Shown: positions 8,684 to 17,872 of the stretch, one piece after another
Numbering within the stretch: the stretch's first letter is position 1
How the letters are laid out: each line of letters starts with the position of its first letter
Origin: Bacteroidota bacterium
GTDB taxonomy: Bacteria; Bacteroidota; Ignavibacteria; Ignavibacteriales; Melioribacteraceae
Direction: 5' to 3'
DNA: 64,000 nucleotides
Assembly: GCA_021824635.1 (NCBI GenBank)
Contig: JAKAKD010000103.1
Coordinates: 1 to 64,000, forward strand
The notes under the pieces: model-generated
Database searches by the model: none
Told to the model about the DNA's origin: nothing
Seen by the model: the letters and a program-made list of their open reading frames with translations, nothing else
Program-made: the position numbers and the translations under genes

Positions 8684-10006
8684 CTATTTATGCAAATCCG
8701 CCAACGGTCTGGCCGTTTCTCTCATAGAGTGAACTTTATTTGGCACAGGAATCGAAATATCTTTTTTAACATATTTTTCAAATTCATCTCTGAACCGAGT
8801 AATCATAAATTTAACTGGCCAAGCCGCTGCATCGCCTAATGCACAAATTGTATTTCCTTCAATATTGTTAGCTACTCTTATAAGTAGATCAAGGTCTTCG
8901 GATGTCCCATGTCCTTCGTCAATTCTGTGTAAAATCTTTTCCATCCACCCGGTACCTTCACGGCACGGTGTACATTGCCCGCAGCTTTCGTGATGATAAA
9001 AATGAGAAATACGTAATAATACTTTAAGAAGATTTGTATCTTCATCCATAACCATCACACCGCCGGTACCGATAGCAGAACCGACTTCCTTTAAAGATTC
9101 AGCATCCATTCTAACACCTTCAAGCTGCTCTCCGCGCAACGGAGGCATTGAAGAACCACCCGGAATAACACATTTTATTTTTTTGTTGCCAGGAACACCG
9201 CCTGCAACATTGTAAATCAAATCAGTTAATAGAGTTCCGGATGGAAGTTCATAAACTCCAGGTTTATTAACATGTCCGCTAATTCCAAACAAAATTGTTC
9301 CGGGATGTTTCGGTGCGCCAATTTTAGAAAACCATTCCCAACCGTTTTTAATAATTGCAGGAATGTTTGTAATGGTTTCAACGTTATTAATTGTAGTTGG
9401 GCAGCCCCACAAACCACGCTGTGCCGGAAACGGCGGTTTAACGCGCGGATAACCGCGGAGTCCTTCAATAGAATTCATTAGAGAAGATTCTTCACCGCAA
9501 ATATAGGCGCCTGCACCTTTATGAATGAATAAGTCACAGCTGAAATCAATACCATATGTTTCTTTCATCTTCTCGCCGATAAATCCACGCGCATAAGCTT
9601 CCTCAACCGCTTTCTGCATTAGCTTAACCCATTTATTATATTCGCCGCGTATATAGAGATATGCAACCTTAGCGCCAATGGCATAGCAAGTTATGATTGC
9701 GCCTTCAATTAGCTGGAATGGATTATCTTCAAAAATTTGTCTGTCCTTAAATGAACCGGGTTCGCTTTCATCTCCATTGATACAGAGGTACTTGGGCTTA
9801 TCGGTCGTCTTTGGCATGAAACTCCATTTTAGACCAGCGGAAAATGCGGCGCCGCCTCTTCCGCGCAATCCGGACTTCTTTACTTCGTCAATAATTTCAT
9901 CCGGAGTTTTAGCAAATGCTTTTCTAGCAGATTCAAAACCGCCGTTAGCAAGATAAATTTCGATCTGATTAAAATCCGGTATTCCGGGAAGGACAATTTT
10001 TTCCAT
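8684..10006 (-). CDS. nuoF: NADH-quinone oxidoreductase subunit F
   Basis: A 440-residue NADH- and FMN-binding subunit of complex I, at the tip of the peripheral arm, where NADH is oxidised. Visible are the GLRGRGGAAFSAGLKW nucleotide-binding glycine loop, NGDESEPGSFKDR, GAGAYICGEESSL, and the 4Fe-4S cysteines in ESCGQCTPCREGT with a further Cys in NTICALGDAA. Full length for the family. It is the last gene of a nuoABCDEF run; no nuoG follows, and the next gene is an unrelated HDOD regulator. Confidence 0.97.
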   Translation of the reverse strand: MEKIVLPGIPDFNQIEIYLANGGFESARKAFAKTPDEIIDEVKKSGLRGRGGAAFSAGLKWSFMPKTTDKPKYLCINGDESEPGSFKDRQIFEDNPFQLIEGAIITCYAIGAKVAYLYIRGEYNKWVKLMQKAVEEAYARGFIGEKMKETYGIDFSCDLFIHKGAGAYICGEESSLMNSIEGLRGYPRVKPPFPAQRGLWGCPTTINNVETITNIPAIIKNGWEWFSKIGAPKHPGTILFGISGHVNKPGVYELPSGTLLTDLIYNVAGGVPGNKKIKCVIPGGSSMPPLRGEQLEGVRMDAESLKEVGSAIGTGGVMVMDEDTNLLKVLLRISHFYHHESCGQCTPCREGTGWMEKILHRIDEGHGTSEDLDLLIRVANNIEGNTICALGDAAAWPVKFMITRFRDEFEKYVKKDISIPVPNKVHSMRETARPLADLHK

Positions 10007-10025
10007 TTACTTGTAAGCCCCTGGC

Positions 10026-10499
10026 TTATTTCAGCGAGTCTAAAATTTCAAAAACTTTTTCTTTATTTAGATTTTCGAAGTATTCTTCGTTAACGGCAAT
10101 CATAGGCGCATAACCGCATGCACCCATACATTCAACTTCTTCGAGAGAAAATTTTGAATCGGCGGAAACCTGCATGTGATCAAGACCAAGTTTTTCTTTT
10201 ACACCGTCAAAAATTTCATAAGCACCGCGCAGCATGCAAGAAACATTTGTGCAGACCTGAATGTGGTACTTACCCATCGGCTTTGTGTGATACATTGTGT
10301 AAAATGTTACAACACTAAGTACATTAACTTTGTCTATACTAAGAACGTTTGCAATTTCTTCCATCACTTCGTTACTAATATAACCATTCTGTTCTTGCGC
10401 AATATAAACCGTTTCCATTACAGCAGCTAATGCCGTTGGATATTTCTTGCGTGCATTTTCAATTCTAGTAAGATTCTCTTCTGTAAACTTAAATTCCAT
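10026..10499 (-). CDS. nuoE: NADH-quinone oxidoreductase subunit E
   Basis: A 157-residue thioredoxin-fold subunit carrying the N1a-type [2Fe-2S] cluster. The four cysteines are Cys83 and Cys88 (QVCTNVSC) and Cys124 and Cys128 (VECMGACG). Together with NuoF it forms the NADH dehydrogenase module. It lies 19 bases upstream of nuoF and about 35 bases after nuoD, in one operon. Confidence 0.97.
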   Translation of the reverse strand: MEFKFTEENLTRIENARKKYPTALAAVMETVYIAQEQNGYISNEVMEEIANVLSIDKVNVLSVVTFYTMYHTKPMGKYHIQVCTNVSCMLRGAYEIFDGVKEKLGLDHMQVSADSKFSLEEVECMGACGYAPMIAVNEEYFENLNKEKVFEILDSLK

Positions 10500-10533
10500 T
10501 TTCTCTTCTATTTTTTCTTGCTCTTAATCTTAA

Positions 10534-11784
10534 CTATTTATCAGCTTCACCCATTACAGGATCAAGACTTCCAATAATTGCAATAACATCCGAAACCATA
10601 GCGCCATTGCAAAGCTGAGATATTGCCTGCAAATTGCAGAATGAAGGCGAGTGTATTTTCAATTTCCACGGCTGGCCAGTTCCGTTACTTACAATATAAA
10701 ATCCTAATTCACCTTTAGGATTCTCAACGGAAAAATATGTATCGCCAACAGGAGGATTAATTCCTTGATTAATTAACATAAAATCATGTATAAGTTCTTC
10801 CATCTTGGAATAAATTTCTGTTTTATGAGGAAGAACTTTCTTTGGTTCGTTTGCATTAACTTCGCCTTGAGGAATTTTATCCAAACATTGGAATAAAATT
10901 TTAACGCTCTCGCGAACCTCATCGCCTCTTAAGTAATAACGGGAAAGTGCGTCGCCTTGCTGATAGGTTGGAATTTTGAAATCAATTTCATTGTAGAACA
11001 AATATGGTTTTGCGCGGCGTACATCGTAATCCACGCCGCTAGCACGAAGGTTAGGACCGGTAACACCAAGAGCAATGGCATCTTCTTTCGGCAATATTCC
11101 AATTCCTTCGAGGCGTTCAATAAAGATTCTATTACCGAGAAGAAGTTTATCCATCTCAACAAGAGATGGCTCCAACTCTTCTAAAAATTTCCTAGTCATT
11201 GCGATAGCTTCATCATCCATATCCGATGCAACACCGCCAATACGCGTATAACTTGTTGTGAATCTTGCGCCGGCAAGCCGGTCGAAAATATTTTGCAATT
11301 TTTCACGTTCGCGGAATGTCCACATAACCATTGTAACAGCGCCAACATCCATCGCAAATGTTCCTATTGCAACCATGTGCGCTGCAATTCTGGAAAGTTC
11401 CGCAACAATCATTCGAATATATTGTGCACGTTTCGGCGCTTCAATACCAATAAGTTTTTCAACAGCAAGAACATAAGCAACGTTATTGCACATTGTCCCG
11501 GTGTAATCAAGCCGGTCTGTATGAGGAATATATTCGATATAGCTCATGTTCTCGGCCATCTTTTCATATCCGCGGTGCAGATAACCAAGTTCTGGTACAA
11601 TGCCGGTCACAGTTTCGCCATCAAGCCTTAACACAAGACGCAGAACGCCATGTGTTGCCGGATGCTGAGGACCCATGTTAATCACCATTTCATTTTCGAG
11701 CGCATCATCAATGGTGATGTTCTTATCTTCGAGAAGTTTCTTGTAAATTTTTTCTTCGTTATAAATTTGAGCTATTCTATCCAT
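10534..11784 (-). CDS. nuoD: NADH-quinone oxidoreductase subunit D
   Basis: A 416-residue 49-kDa-type subunit that lines the quinone site together with NuoB. Recognisable parts are MGPQHPATHGVLRLVLRLDGE, GYLHRGYEKMAE, HTDRLDY and the C-terminus (SIIGSLDPVMGEADK in general form, here AIIGSLDPVMGEADK). Length and ends match the family. Its ATG follows the nuoC stop with a single base between, indicating tight co-translation. Confidence 0.97.
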   Translation of the reverse strand: MDRIAQIYNEEKIYKKLLEDKNITIDDALENEMVINMGPQHPATHGVLRLVLRLDGETVTGIVPELGYLHRGYEKMAENMSYIEYIPHTDRLDYTGTMCNNVAYVLAVEKLIGIEAPKRAQYIRMIVAELSRIAAHMVAIGTFAMDVGAVTMVMWTFREREKLQNIFDRLAGARFTTSYTRIGGVASDMDDEAIAMTRKFLEELEPSLVEMDKLLLGNRIFIERLEGIGILPKEDAIALGVTGPNLRASGVDYDVRRAKPYLFYNEIDFKIPTYQQGDALSRYYLRGDEVRESVKILFQCLDKIPQGEVNANEPKKVLPHKTEIYSKMEELIHDFMLINQGINPPVGDTYFSVENPKGELGFYIVSNGTGQPWKLKIHSPSFCNLQAISQLCNGAMVSDVIAIIGSLDPVMGEADK

Positions 11785-11785
11785 T

Positions 11786-12280
11786 CTATTCAGCTTTATA
11801 TGGAAGTGGTAAAGAACCCGGAATGCCGAGCACAGGAAAATCTTTTCTTAATGGATGATGTTCGAATCCTTCCGGCATATACATTCTTCTTAAGTCAGGA
11901 TGATTAATAAATTTAATTCCATACATATCCCAGGTTTCGCGCTCATACCATTCGGCACTGCGCCAAACCGGTGTAACACTTTCTATTGCCGGCGGATCAT
12001 CATCAATATTAGCTTTGATACGAAGCGTATAATTCAATTTGAAAGAGTAAACATGATATACTGCTGTAAATCTTTTTTTGCGTGTCGCCCAATCAATTGC
12101 CGTAACATCTTTCAGCATCACAAATTCAAGTTCAGTGTCTTCTTTCAAAAATTTAGCAAGTTGAACAATCTGATTATTCTTGATAGTGAGGCAGAGGTCG
12201 TCTCTAAAATCAGAAACCTCTTCCAGCGCTGCGCCAAATTTCTCTTTTACTTTATCTGTAATAAGTTCTTTGAGATTCAT
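11786..12280 (-). CDS. nuoC: NADH-quinone oxidoreductase subunit C
   Basis: The 30-kDa-type subunit of the peripheral arm. The signature WYERETWDMYGIKFINHPDLRR, followed by GFEHHPLRKDFP, is clear. I use the ATG at 12280 (MNLKELITDKVKEKFG, 164 residues), 4 bases after the nuoB stop. A longer frame exists upstream but would overlap nuoB by about 68 bases and add an unrelated leader. NuoC and NuoD are separate genes here, not fused as in enterobacteria. Confidence 0.95.
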   Translation of the reverse strand: MNLKELITDKVKEKFGAALEEVSDFRDDLCLTIKNNQIVQLAKFLKEDTELEFVMLKDVTAIDWATRKKRFTAVYHVYSFKLNYTLRIKANIDDDPPAIESVTPVWRSAEWYERETWDMYGIKFINHPDLRRMYMPEGFEHHPLRKDFPVLGIPGSLPLPYKAE

Positions 12281-12284
12281 AGGA

Positions 12285-12803
12285 TTAGATTTGTGAAAGT
12301 TCGAGTTCTTTAAGAGATCTGTTCTGATAATCGCGCGCTTTTGTTTTTCCAATTTTTTCTTGAATAGTCATTAACGCGTTTAATAAATTTTCCGGACGAG
12401 GAGGACAACCGGCGGTGTAAACATCAACCGGAAGAAATTGATCTATGCCTTGAACAACATTATATGAACGATACATTCCGCCTGAGGAAGTACAAGCTCC
12501 CATAGCAATCACCCATTTGGGATCTGGCATCTGATCGTAAATTCTTCTTACTACTTGTGCCATTTTATAAGTAACTGTTCCGGCAACAATCATTAGGTCA
12601 CACTGCCGTGGTGTAAAACGCATAACTTCGGAACCGAAACGTGCTATATCATATTTGGGATCGGCTGCGGCAATCATTTCAATAGCACAGCAGGAAATTC
12701 CCATTGGCATTGGCCAGACAGAACTTTTGCGAGCCCATGCAATAACAGAATCTATTGTTGTAGTAATAAAACCGTCTTGAGTGAGTTTAGCTTCTAATCC
12801 CAC
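12285..12803 (-). CDS. nuoB: NADH-quinone oxidoreductase subunit B
   Basis: A 172-residue PSST-type subunit holding the N2 [4Fe-4S] cluster that passes electrons to quinone. It shows the tandem cysteines in [12 protein letters not shown], a further Cys in [10 protein letters not shown], and the last in [12 protein letters not shown]. It starts at GTG, overlapping the end of nuoA by 10 bases (nuoA stop TAG inside the nuoB start region), so translation is coupled. Confidence 0.97.
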   Translation of the reverse strand: MGLEAKLTQDGFITTTIDSVIAWARKSSVWPMPMGISCCAIEMIAAADPKYDIARFGSEVMRFTPRQCDLMIVAGTVTYKMAQVVRRIYDQMPDPKWVIAMGACTSSGGMYRSYNVVQGIDQFLPVDVYTAGCPPRPENLLNALMTIQEKIGKTKARDYQNRSLKELELSQI

Positions 12804-13162
12804 TTAAGTCCTCCTTTCATATAGACATATAAAAATCCAAGTTCCAGCACAATCAAAAAGATTAACATTGGTAAAAAGGCAAAAATTCCGTGTTGAGCAA
12901 AGTGAGTCTTGAATTCAACTGCCCATGGATAAACGTAAATGACTTCAATATCAAAAATGATAAAAAGCATTGCGACAAGATAATATTTAATTGAGATTCT
13001 CTCGTGAGTAGTTCCTACCGGGTCTTTGCCGCTTTCGTATGTCATCTGTTTAATTTTATTTGGACGCTGTGGACCAAAAAGTGTGGATGAAAACACTACA
13101 ATTGCACCAAATAGTGCGGCAACAATTATCACAAGAAAGATTGGTATATAATCAATTATCAT
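12794..13162 (-). CDS. nuoA: NADH-quinone oxidoreductase subunit A
   Basis: A 122-residue membrane subunit with three hydrophobic helices and the family signature [40 protein letters not shown]. It is the first gene of the nuo operon. No strong ribosome binding site precedes the ATG. A promoter of the TTG-N20-TAnnTTTn form lies 26-56 bases upstream. Confidence 0.96.
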   Translation of the reverse strand: MIIDYIPIFLVIIVAALFGAIVVFSSTLFGPQRPNKIKQMTYESGKDPVGTTHERISIKYYLVAMLFIIFDIEVIYVYPWAVEFKTHFAQHGIFAFLPMLIFLIVLELGFLYVYMKGGLKWD

Positions 13163-13187
13163 ATTTTATTATAAGATTTTGGCTGGC

Positions 13188-13218
13188 GAAAAATAAATCA
13201 ATTGTGATTAGAAAGCAA
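13188..13218 (-). promoter_or_regulatory. Putative promoter of nuoABCDEF
   Basis: The pattern is TTG, exactly 20 bases, then TATTTTTC. This matches seven of the eight -7 positions as fixed plus free bases of TAnnTTTG and the same spacing found before rpsL, lysW, fumC and the vertex-protein operon. The leader to the nuoA ATG would be about 20 bases. Confidence 0.55.
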
Positions 13219-13236
13219 AGGAGAGATTATAAAATA

Positions 13237-13269
13237 GAGTAGAATTAGGGTTTTAAGCTAATTCTACTC
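13237..13269 (-). terminator. Terminator after lysJ
   Basis: A perfect 12-bp stem (GAGTAGAATTAG with CTAATTCTACTC) has a 9-base loop and is followed on the minus strand by TATTTTATAAT. It separates the lysine cluster from nuoA. Confidence 0.7.
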
Positions 13270-13286
13270 CAAATTTTGTGCAAATA

Positions 13287-14441
13287 TTATTTAAGCACTT
13301 CAGCCAGTTTCTCAACAACAGTATCTAGATCTTCATAACTTATCACCAAAGGCGGAAGCATACGTAAAACAGTCGTTCCAGCGGGCAGTGAAATAATTCC
13401 CTTGCTTAACAATTCAATTATTACCGGTTGAACTTTATCCTTTAACTCAATGCCAATCATTAAGCCAATGATTCTTATTTCACGAATTTTTGAGAGTTGA
13501 AGTTTTTCCAATTTTTCTTTGAAATATTTTCCTTTTGCTTCAGCTTCTTCCCAAAGTTTATTCTCAGTCATAAAACCGATTGAAGCGATTCCGGCTGAAC
13601 AAGCAAGAGGATTCCCGCCGAACGTTGAACCGTGCTTACTTTTTTCGACTTTGATTTTATCCGAGCATAAAAGTGCGCCCATTGGAAAACCGCCGGCAAT
13701 TGATTTAGCAACAGTCATCATATCAACTTCAATTCCAAGATGTTCAATTGCAAACATTTTTCCAGTACGGCAAAATCCACTTTGTATTTCATCAATAATT
13801 AGAAAAATATTTTTCTCGTCACATAACTGTCTAACTTTTTGAAAATATTCTTTATTACCGATATTAATTCCACCCTCGCCTTGAACAGGTTCTAAAATAA
13901 TTGCGGCAGTATCATTATCAACAACTTCAGCAAGCTTCTCAAAATTATTGTATGGCACAAAAGTAAATCCTGGAACTAACGGTTCAAATCCTTCTCTGTA
14001 TTCTTTCTTATAAGTTGCGCTTAACGCGCCCATTGTTCTTCCGTGAAATCCCTTCATTGCGGCAATGAATTTTGTTTTACCGGAGTTCAACCTGGCAAAT
14101 TTGATCGCCGCTTCTACTGCTTCCGTTCCGCTATTTGTAAGAAACGCACGTGTTAAATTTTTAGGCGCAATCTCAAAAAGTTTTTCTAAGAAGAGTGCTT
14201 TTTTATCATTGTAAAAAGTATTTGGACAAGTAATAAGCGTAGCCGCTTGTTCGGAGATTGCTTGAGCGACCTTCTCGTTTCCGTGCCCAATGTTGGCGAC
14301 ACTTATACCTGCCGCCATATCAATATATTCATTGCCTTGATCGTCCCACAGACGAGCACCTTTACCTTTAACCAGAACAACTTCGCGTCTTGGGTAAACG
14401 TCCACTTCATATTTTTGAATTAACTCTTTGTAGTTTGTCAT
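13287..14441 (-). CDS. lysJ: LysW-gamma-L-lysine aminotransferase (LysJ/ArgD family)
   Basis: A 384-residue class III PLP aminotransferase, transferring an amino group from glutamate to the LysW-bound aminoadipate semialdehyde. Visible are LTNSGTEAVEAAIK, KGFHGRTMGALSAT, IILEPVQGEGG, IIDEIQSGFCRTG and the PLP lysine Lys246 in TVAKSIAGGFPMGA. ArgD proteins look alike; the LysW neighbourhood decides the name, and a dual role in arginine synthesis is possible. The ATG overlaps the lysZ stop by 4 bases (ATGA). It is the last gene of the cluster. Confidence 0.9.
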   Translation of the reverse strand: MTNYKELIQKYEVDVYPRREVVLVKGKGARLWDDQGNEYIDMAAGISVANIGHGNEKVAQAISEQAATLITCPNTFYNDKKALFLEKLFEIAPKNLTRAFLTNSGTEAVEAAIKFARLNSGKTKFIAAMKGFHGRTMGALSATYKKEYREGFEPLVPGFTFVPYNNFEKLAEVVDNDTAAIILEPVQGEGGINIGNKEYFQKVRQLCDEKNIFLIIDEIQSGFCRTGKMFAIEHLGIEVDMMTVAKSIAGGFPMGALLCSDKIKVEKSKHGSTFGGNPLACSAGIASIGFMTENKLWEEAEAKGKYFKEKLEKLQLSKIREIRIIGLMIGIELKDKVQPVIIELLSKGIISLPAGTTVLRMLPPLVISYEDLDTVVEKLAEVLK

Positions 14442-15229
14442 TGTATTGTAGTTCCTTTACCATTTAATGCATCTTTAATTGGGTTTTCTGTTCTGCCGTC
14501 CGAAAGAATTACTGTCGTATCTCCGGCGGAAAATAATTTTCTAAGAGCAAGGATTTTTCTTTTCATCCTGCCGTCAACTTTCTCTTCCATTGCTTCAAGT
14601 TCCGCTTTGGACATTTTGGGCAAAAGCGAAGATGAATCGTTTTTATCTAGAAGAAAGCCGGGGGCTTCTATTAGTGAAATAATTTTTTCTGCTTTGAATT
14701 CAGATTGAAGCAACGCGATGATATCATCGTTCTCTGAATTAATTGCGAAATTGTTCTCGTCAATTAACGGCACACTTAAAACCGGTGTGTAGCCGTTATC
14801 CAAAAGCAGATCAAGAAGTTGTTTGTTAATAGCTTTTGGCTTACCCGAAAAATCTCTCAACAAAAGAGTTTTACCACCCTCACGCACTTTTATACCGCTA
14901 TTACGTTTACCTTGAATAACTTTTCCATCAATTCCGGAAAGTCCGACTGCATTTATTCCGTTCTGTTGGCAAAGTTCTACAATGCGCTTATTTTTCAATC
15001 CGGCGTAAGCCATCATAGCTAAGTCAATAGTCTCTTCATTGCTTAGCACAGAATCATAACCTGAAAGCGAAGTAACAACTTTCTTTTGATATCCAAGTTT
15101 ATTTGCAAGATCATCACGCAGAGAATTAGCTCCATGAACGATAATAAATTTTTCTTGAAGAGTAGCGAGATCGGAAATTATTCCGTTAAGATTTATCTCC
15201 TTTCCGCCGCCAATTTTGATTAAAAGCAT
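14438..15229 (-). CDS. lysZ: LysW-aminoadipate kinase (LysZ, ArgB-like)
   Basis: A 263-residue amino-acid kinase fold protein that phosphorylates the side-chain carboxylate of LysW-bound aminoadipate. It shows IGGGKEINLNGI and FIIVHGANSLRDDLA near the N-terminus, TSLSGYDSVLSNEETIDLAMMAYAGLKNK in the acyl-substrate region, and ILSDGRTENPIKDALNGKGTTI at the end. It belongs to the branch acting on LysW substrates rather than acetylglutamate, judged mostly by context. Its ATG lies 10 bases inside the end of the amidotransferase gene, so it is coupled to it. Confidence 0.9.
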   Translation of the reverse strand: MLLIKIGGGKEINLNGIISDLATLQEKFIIVHGANSLRDDLANKLGYQKKVVTSLSGYDSVLSNEETIDLAMMAYAGLKNKRIVELCQQNGINAVGLSGIDGKVIQGKRNSGIKVREGGKTLLLRDFSGKPKAINKQLLDLLLDNGYTPVLSVPLIDENNFAINSENDDIIALLQSEFKAEKIISLIEAPGFLLDKNDSSSLLPKMSKAELEAMEEKVDGRMKRKILALRKLFSAGDTTVILSDGRTENPIKDALNGKGTTIQ

Positions 15230-15864
15230 TTGTACTCCGTTAAAGTATTATTTTGAACCGGCAGCCAATCGTTCTCACCTACAAAAGATTCGGAACAGAC
15301 AACAAAAGAATCTTCCGACAATTTAGAATGCATTGTAAAGTAATCTACAGCATCATTAAAATGAGAATAAACATAAGCTGCTTTTGAATCGGTCATAATT
15401 ATATTCATTGCACGGATGAAGCTTGATTTCTTTTTTATAATCTCAGTTCCTTTTTCCAATGCGTCTTTGATATTTCCTTTATCAAACCGTTTTATATAGT
15501 TAAATATTTTCTCGGCGCCTATTCTTCCTTCTTCTTTTATTTTCACTCCGCTCAACTGTCCGTTAAAAACGAAAATATATTTATCATCATAAAACGGCAT
15601 GTTGTTTTCAACTACAATCCCTTCATCTTTGAATGCGCTTCTTGCGTGAGCGATCAGCCGGGTTGAAGAGCCAAACCGGGAAAGATCATCTTCCCAGATT
15701 GGGTTAACATTTTTGTAGTAGTTCCAAACACCGTTTTGCAGATAAGCGCATCCCCATCCGTGGCCTTGGTATTCTTTACTTTTTTTAGATATTTCAGAAA
15801 ACTTTGATAAGTATTCAGAAACAGAAAATTCTTTTTTCGAGTTAGCGTAAAGTAGTCTGCACAT
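15220..15864 (-). CDS. Class II glutamine amidotransferase-like protein inside the lysine cluster
   Basis: A 214-residue Ntn-type glutaminase domain with the nucleophile Cys2 at the start (MCRLLYANS). It also shows GHGWGCAYLQNGVW, LIAHARSAF and an FNGQLSG loop equivalent to the FxHNG substrate loop. The family (YafJ/EgtC-like) hydrolyses glutamine or gamma-glutamyl bonds. No classical step of LysW-dependent lysine synthesis needs glutamine nitrogen, so its presence between lysY and lysZ, with a 10-base overlap to lysZ, is unexpected. Possible roles are release or editing of gamma-glutamyl-linked intermediates on LysW, or an unrelated passenger. Function is unproven. Confidence 0.8.
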   Translation of the reverse strand: MCRLLYANSKKEFSVSEYLSKFSEISKKSKEYQGHGWGCAYLQNGVWNYYKNVNPIWEDDLSRFGSSTRLIAHARSAFKDEGIVVENNMPFYDDKYIFVFNGQLSGVKIKEEGRIGAEKIFNYIKRFDKGNIKDALEKGTEIIKKKSSFIRAMNIIMTDSKAAYVYSHFNDAVDYFTMHSKLSEDSFVVCSESFVGENDWLPVQNNTLTEYKCF

Positions 15865-15942
15865 ATTTTAATTTTGCTCTTAATCTTGTTAATGCCCGTG
15901 CTCATAAAAATCAAGATTAAGATCATGAGCAAGAGCATGATA
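15865..15942. repeat. Inverted-repeat element between GATase and lysY genes
   Basis: An 11-bp perfect stem (TCTTAATCTTG at 15878-15888, CAAGATTAAGA at 15912-15922) is flanked by GCTC/GAGC words. Related arms occur at 29341-29394, and a half copy (TTGCTCTTAATCTT) lies at 10518-10531 between nuoE and nuoD. Confidence 0.55.
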
Positions 15943-16986
15943 TTATATAGGATGAAGCCCCGGGAAATTCAGCCCTGTGCTTTCATCAAAACCATACATT
16001 ATATTAAACGCCTGCAGAGCTTGACCTGCAGCGCCTTTCATCAAATTGTCAATAGCACTAATAACAACAAGTCTATTAGAGAATTCATCTTTCTTGAATC
16101 CAATATCGCAGAAGTTTGTTCCGCTTAATAATTTCGGTTCGGGAAATCGGTAAATCCCGTCACTCTCTTTTACTATTCTTATGAACGGTTCATTCGCATA
16201 GGCATCGCGGTAAATTTTCCAGATATCCTTTTCTTGTAAATCTTCTTTCAAAAAAACATGACATGTTGCGAGCAAACCGCGGACCATATCAATAGCAGTC
16301 GCAGAGAAATGAATTTGCATCTGTTTGCCAAAAGACATTTCCTGAAGCATCTCTGCAGTGTGTCTATGTTGAGTCGGCTGATATGAACGCACAACTCCGG
16401 CACGTTCGGGATGATGCGAACCTTCATTTACTTTATTTCCGCCTTCACTGGAACCAACTTTAACTTCAATTACGGTTCTATCTAATTCTACCAATCCATT
16501 TTTGTAAAGCGGATATAAACCCAGAATACTCGCGGTAGCGTTACAACCAGCGCTCGAAATGAAATTAGCTTTCTTCATCTCTTCGCGGTGAAGTTCGGGA
16601 ATTCCATAAACAAACTCGTTTAATAATTCCGGGCGGGCATGTTTATGACCATACCATTTTTCATATTCATTCAAATCTTTTAGGCGAAAGTCTGCGCTTA
16701 GATCAATGATCTTTGGCGCTAATTTTTTGTAGTCATCAATTTTATTTTGAGAACTATTGTGAGGAAGACACAAGAATAAAAGATCGCATGTTTCCAGTTC
16801 ACTGGCAGATACAAATTTTAATGTCGTTGATTTACGCAAATTGGGATGAATCTTGTGAACAAATTTTCCCGTGTAACTTTCCGATGTAACTTGTTTCACT
16901 TCTACGTTCGGATGAAATAATAATAGTCGAAGTAATTCTCCTCCAGTGTAACCGGAAGCACCGACAATCGAAACATTTACTTTCAT
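15943..16986 (-). CDS. lysY: LysW-aminoadipate semialdehyde dehydrogenase/reductase (LysY, ArgC-like)
   Basis: A 347-residue NADPH-dependent reductase that converts the LysW-bound acyl phosphate to the semialdehyde. The N-terminal Rossmann motif is VGASGYTGGELLRLLLFHP; the catalytic Cys is in SSAGCNATASILGLYPL; KVGSSEGGNKVNEGSHHPERAG and HRHTAEM are typical of the LysY/ArgC family. Its ATG overlaps the lysX stop by one base (TAATG). A 78-base spacer with an inverted repeat separates it from the amidotransferase gene. Confidence 0.92.
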   Translation of the reverse strand: MKVNVSIVGASGYTGGELLRLLLFHPNVEVKQVTSESYTGKFVHKIHPNLRKSTTLKFVSASELETCDLLFLCLPHNSSQNKIDDYKKLAPKIIDLSADFRLKDLNEYEKWYGHKHARPELLNEFVYGIPELHREEMKKANFISSAGCNATASILGLYPLYKNGLVELDRTVIEVKVGSSEGGNKVNEGSHHPERAGVVRSYQPTQHRHTAEMLQEMSFGKQMQIHFSATAIDMVRGLLATCHVFLKEDLQEKDIWKIYRDAYANEPFIRIVKESDGIYRFPEPKLLSGTNFCDIGFKKDEFSNRLVVISAIDNLMKGAAGQALQAFNIMYGFDESTGLNFPGLHPI

Positions 16987-17834
16987 TATTTTCTTCCTTC
17001 GGCAACTTGTAATACATATTCAACCATTTTCTTGGGAATGTTAACTCCGGTAGTTGTGATACTGTTTTTGTATTCCATCGTATAGTTTACTTCGTTAATC
17101 ATCAAGCCCTGCGCGGACTCAAAAACATCTATTGCAACAATTCCGCCTCCTACTGCTTTTGCGGCACGGACAGAGATATCATTAAGCTCTTCAGTAACTT
17201 CGCATTTTGTAGCCACTCCGCCTCGGGCAGTATTTGTAATCCAATGCGGTGAAGTTCTATAGATAGCAGCAATACACTTATCTCCGATAACAAAACTGCG
17301 AATATCTTTCCCCTTCTTTTCAACATATTTTTGGATGTAGAAGATTGAATGATGATAAGAACCAAGAACAGTTTTATGTTCAAGAATTGCCTCGGCGGCG
17401 TCACGGTCATTTACTTTTGAAAGAAGTCTTCCCCATGAACCGACTGCAGGCTTCAAAACAACAGGGTAACCCATCTCTTCAATAGCTTGGAGTGCAGATT
17501 CTTCGGTGAATGCAACTCTGACTTCCGGCTGCGGAACATTATTTTCTGCAAGTGCGCATGATGTAAGAAGTTTATCACCGCAAATTGTTGCAACATTATA
17601 AGTGTTAACACATTTCACTCCGGCTGATTCGAATAATTTTAATCCGTGAAGAGCACGGGAGTGATTGATGCATCTTTCAACAACAATGTCCAGATCAAAT
17701 TTATCTTTACCAAGATTGAAAGTGATCTCGCGGTCGTCAATCATTTTCAATTCAACACCCTTAATGGCTTTGAATTCATCAATCAAAAATTTTTCATCTT
17801 TTCTAATCAACGAATGAATCAGACCTATTTTCAT
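16986..17834 (-). CDS. lysX: LysW-aminoadipate ligase (LysX, ATP-grasp)
   Basis: A 282-residue ATP-grasp ligase that joins the amino group of alpha-aminoadipate to the C-terminal Glu of LysW. Features include [20 protein letters not shown], the ATP-binding stretch [31 protein letters not shown], and the metal and substrate region [19 protein letters not shown]. This last stretch closely resembles LysX of Thermus as I remember it, rather than the glutamate-using ArgX. A good SD (AGGAGAAG) precedes the ATG. A hairpin in the gap after the homocitrate synthase gene may modulate its expression. Confidence 0.92.
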   Translation of the reverse strand: MKIGLIHSLIRKDEKFLIDEFKAIKGVELKMIDDREITFNLGKDKFDLDIVVERCINHSRALHGLKLFESAGVKCVNTYNVATICGDKLLTSCALAENNVPQPEVRVAFTEESALQAIEEMGYPVVLKPAVGSWGRLLSKVNDRDAAEAILEHKTVLGSYHHSIFYIQKYVEKKGKDIRSFVIGDKCIAAIYRTSPHWITNTARGGVATKCEVTEELNDISVRAAKAVGGGIVAIDVFESAQGLMINEVNYTMEYKNSITTTGVNIPKKMVEYVLQVAEGRK

Positions 17835-17872
17835 TTTTTCTTCTCCTACCTATAATGAAATTTAAAAAGTAG

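Noticed and set aside
9226-11907. Several plus- and minus-strand open frames under the nuo genes
   Set aside because: They are shadows of strong coding frames with no ribosome binding sites.
12281-12352. Upstream start for nuoC overlapping nuoB
   Set aside because: It adds a leader with no NuoC homology and overlaps nuoB heavily; the ATG at 12280 follows the nuoB stop by 4 bases.
13163-13187. Leaderless nuoA start from a TATAAT near the ATG
   Set aside because: The TTG-N20-TATTTTTC pattern further upstream matches the other operons better and leaves a normal short leader.
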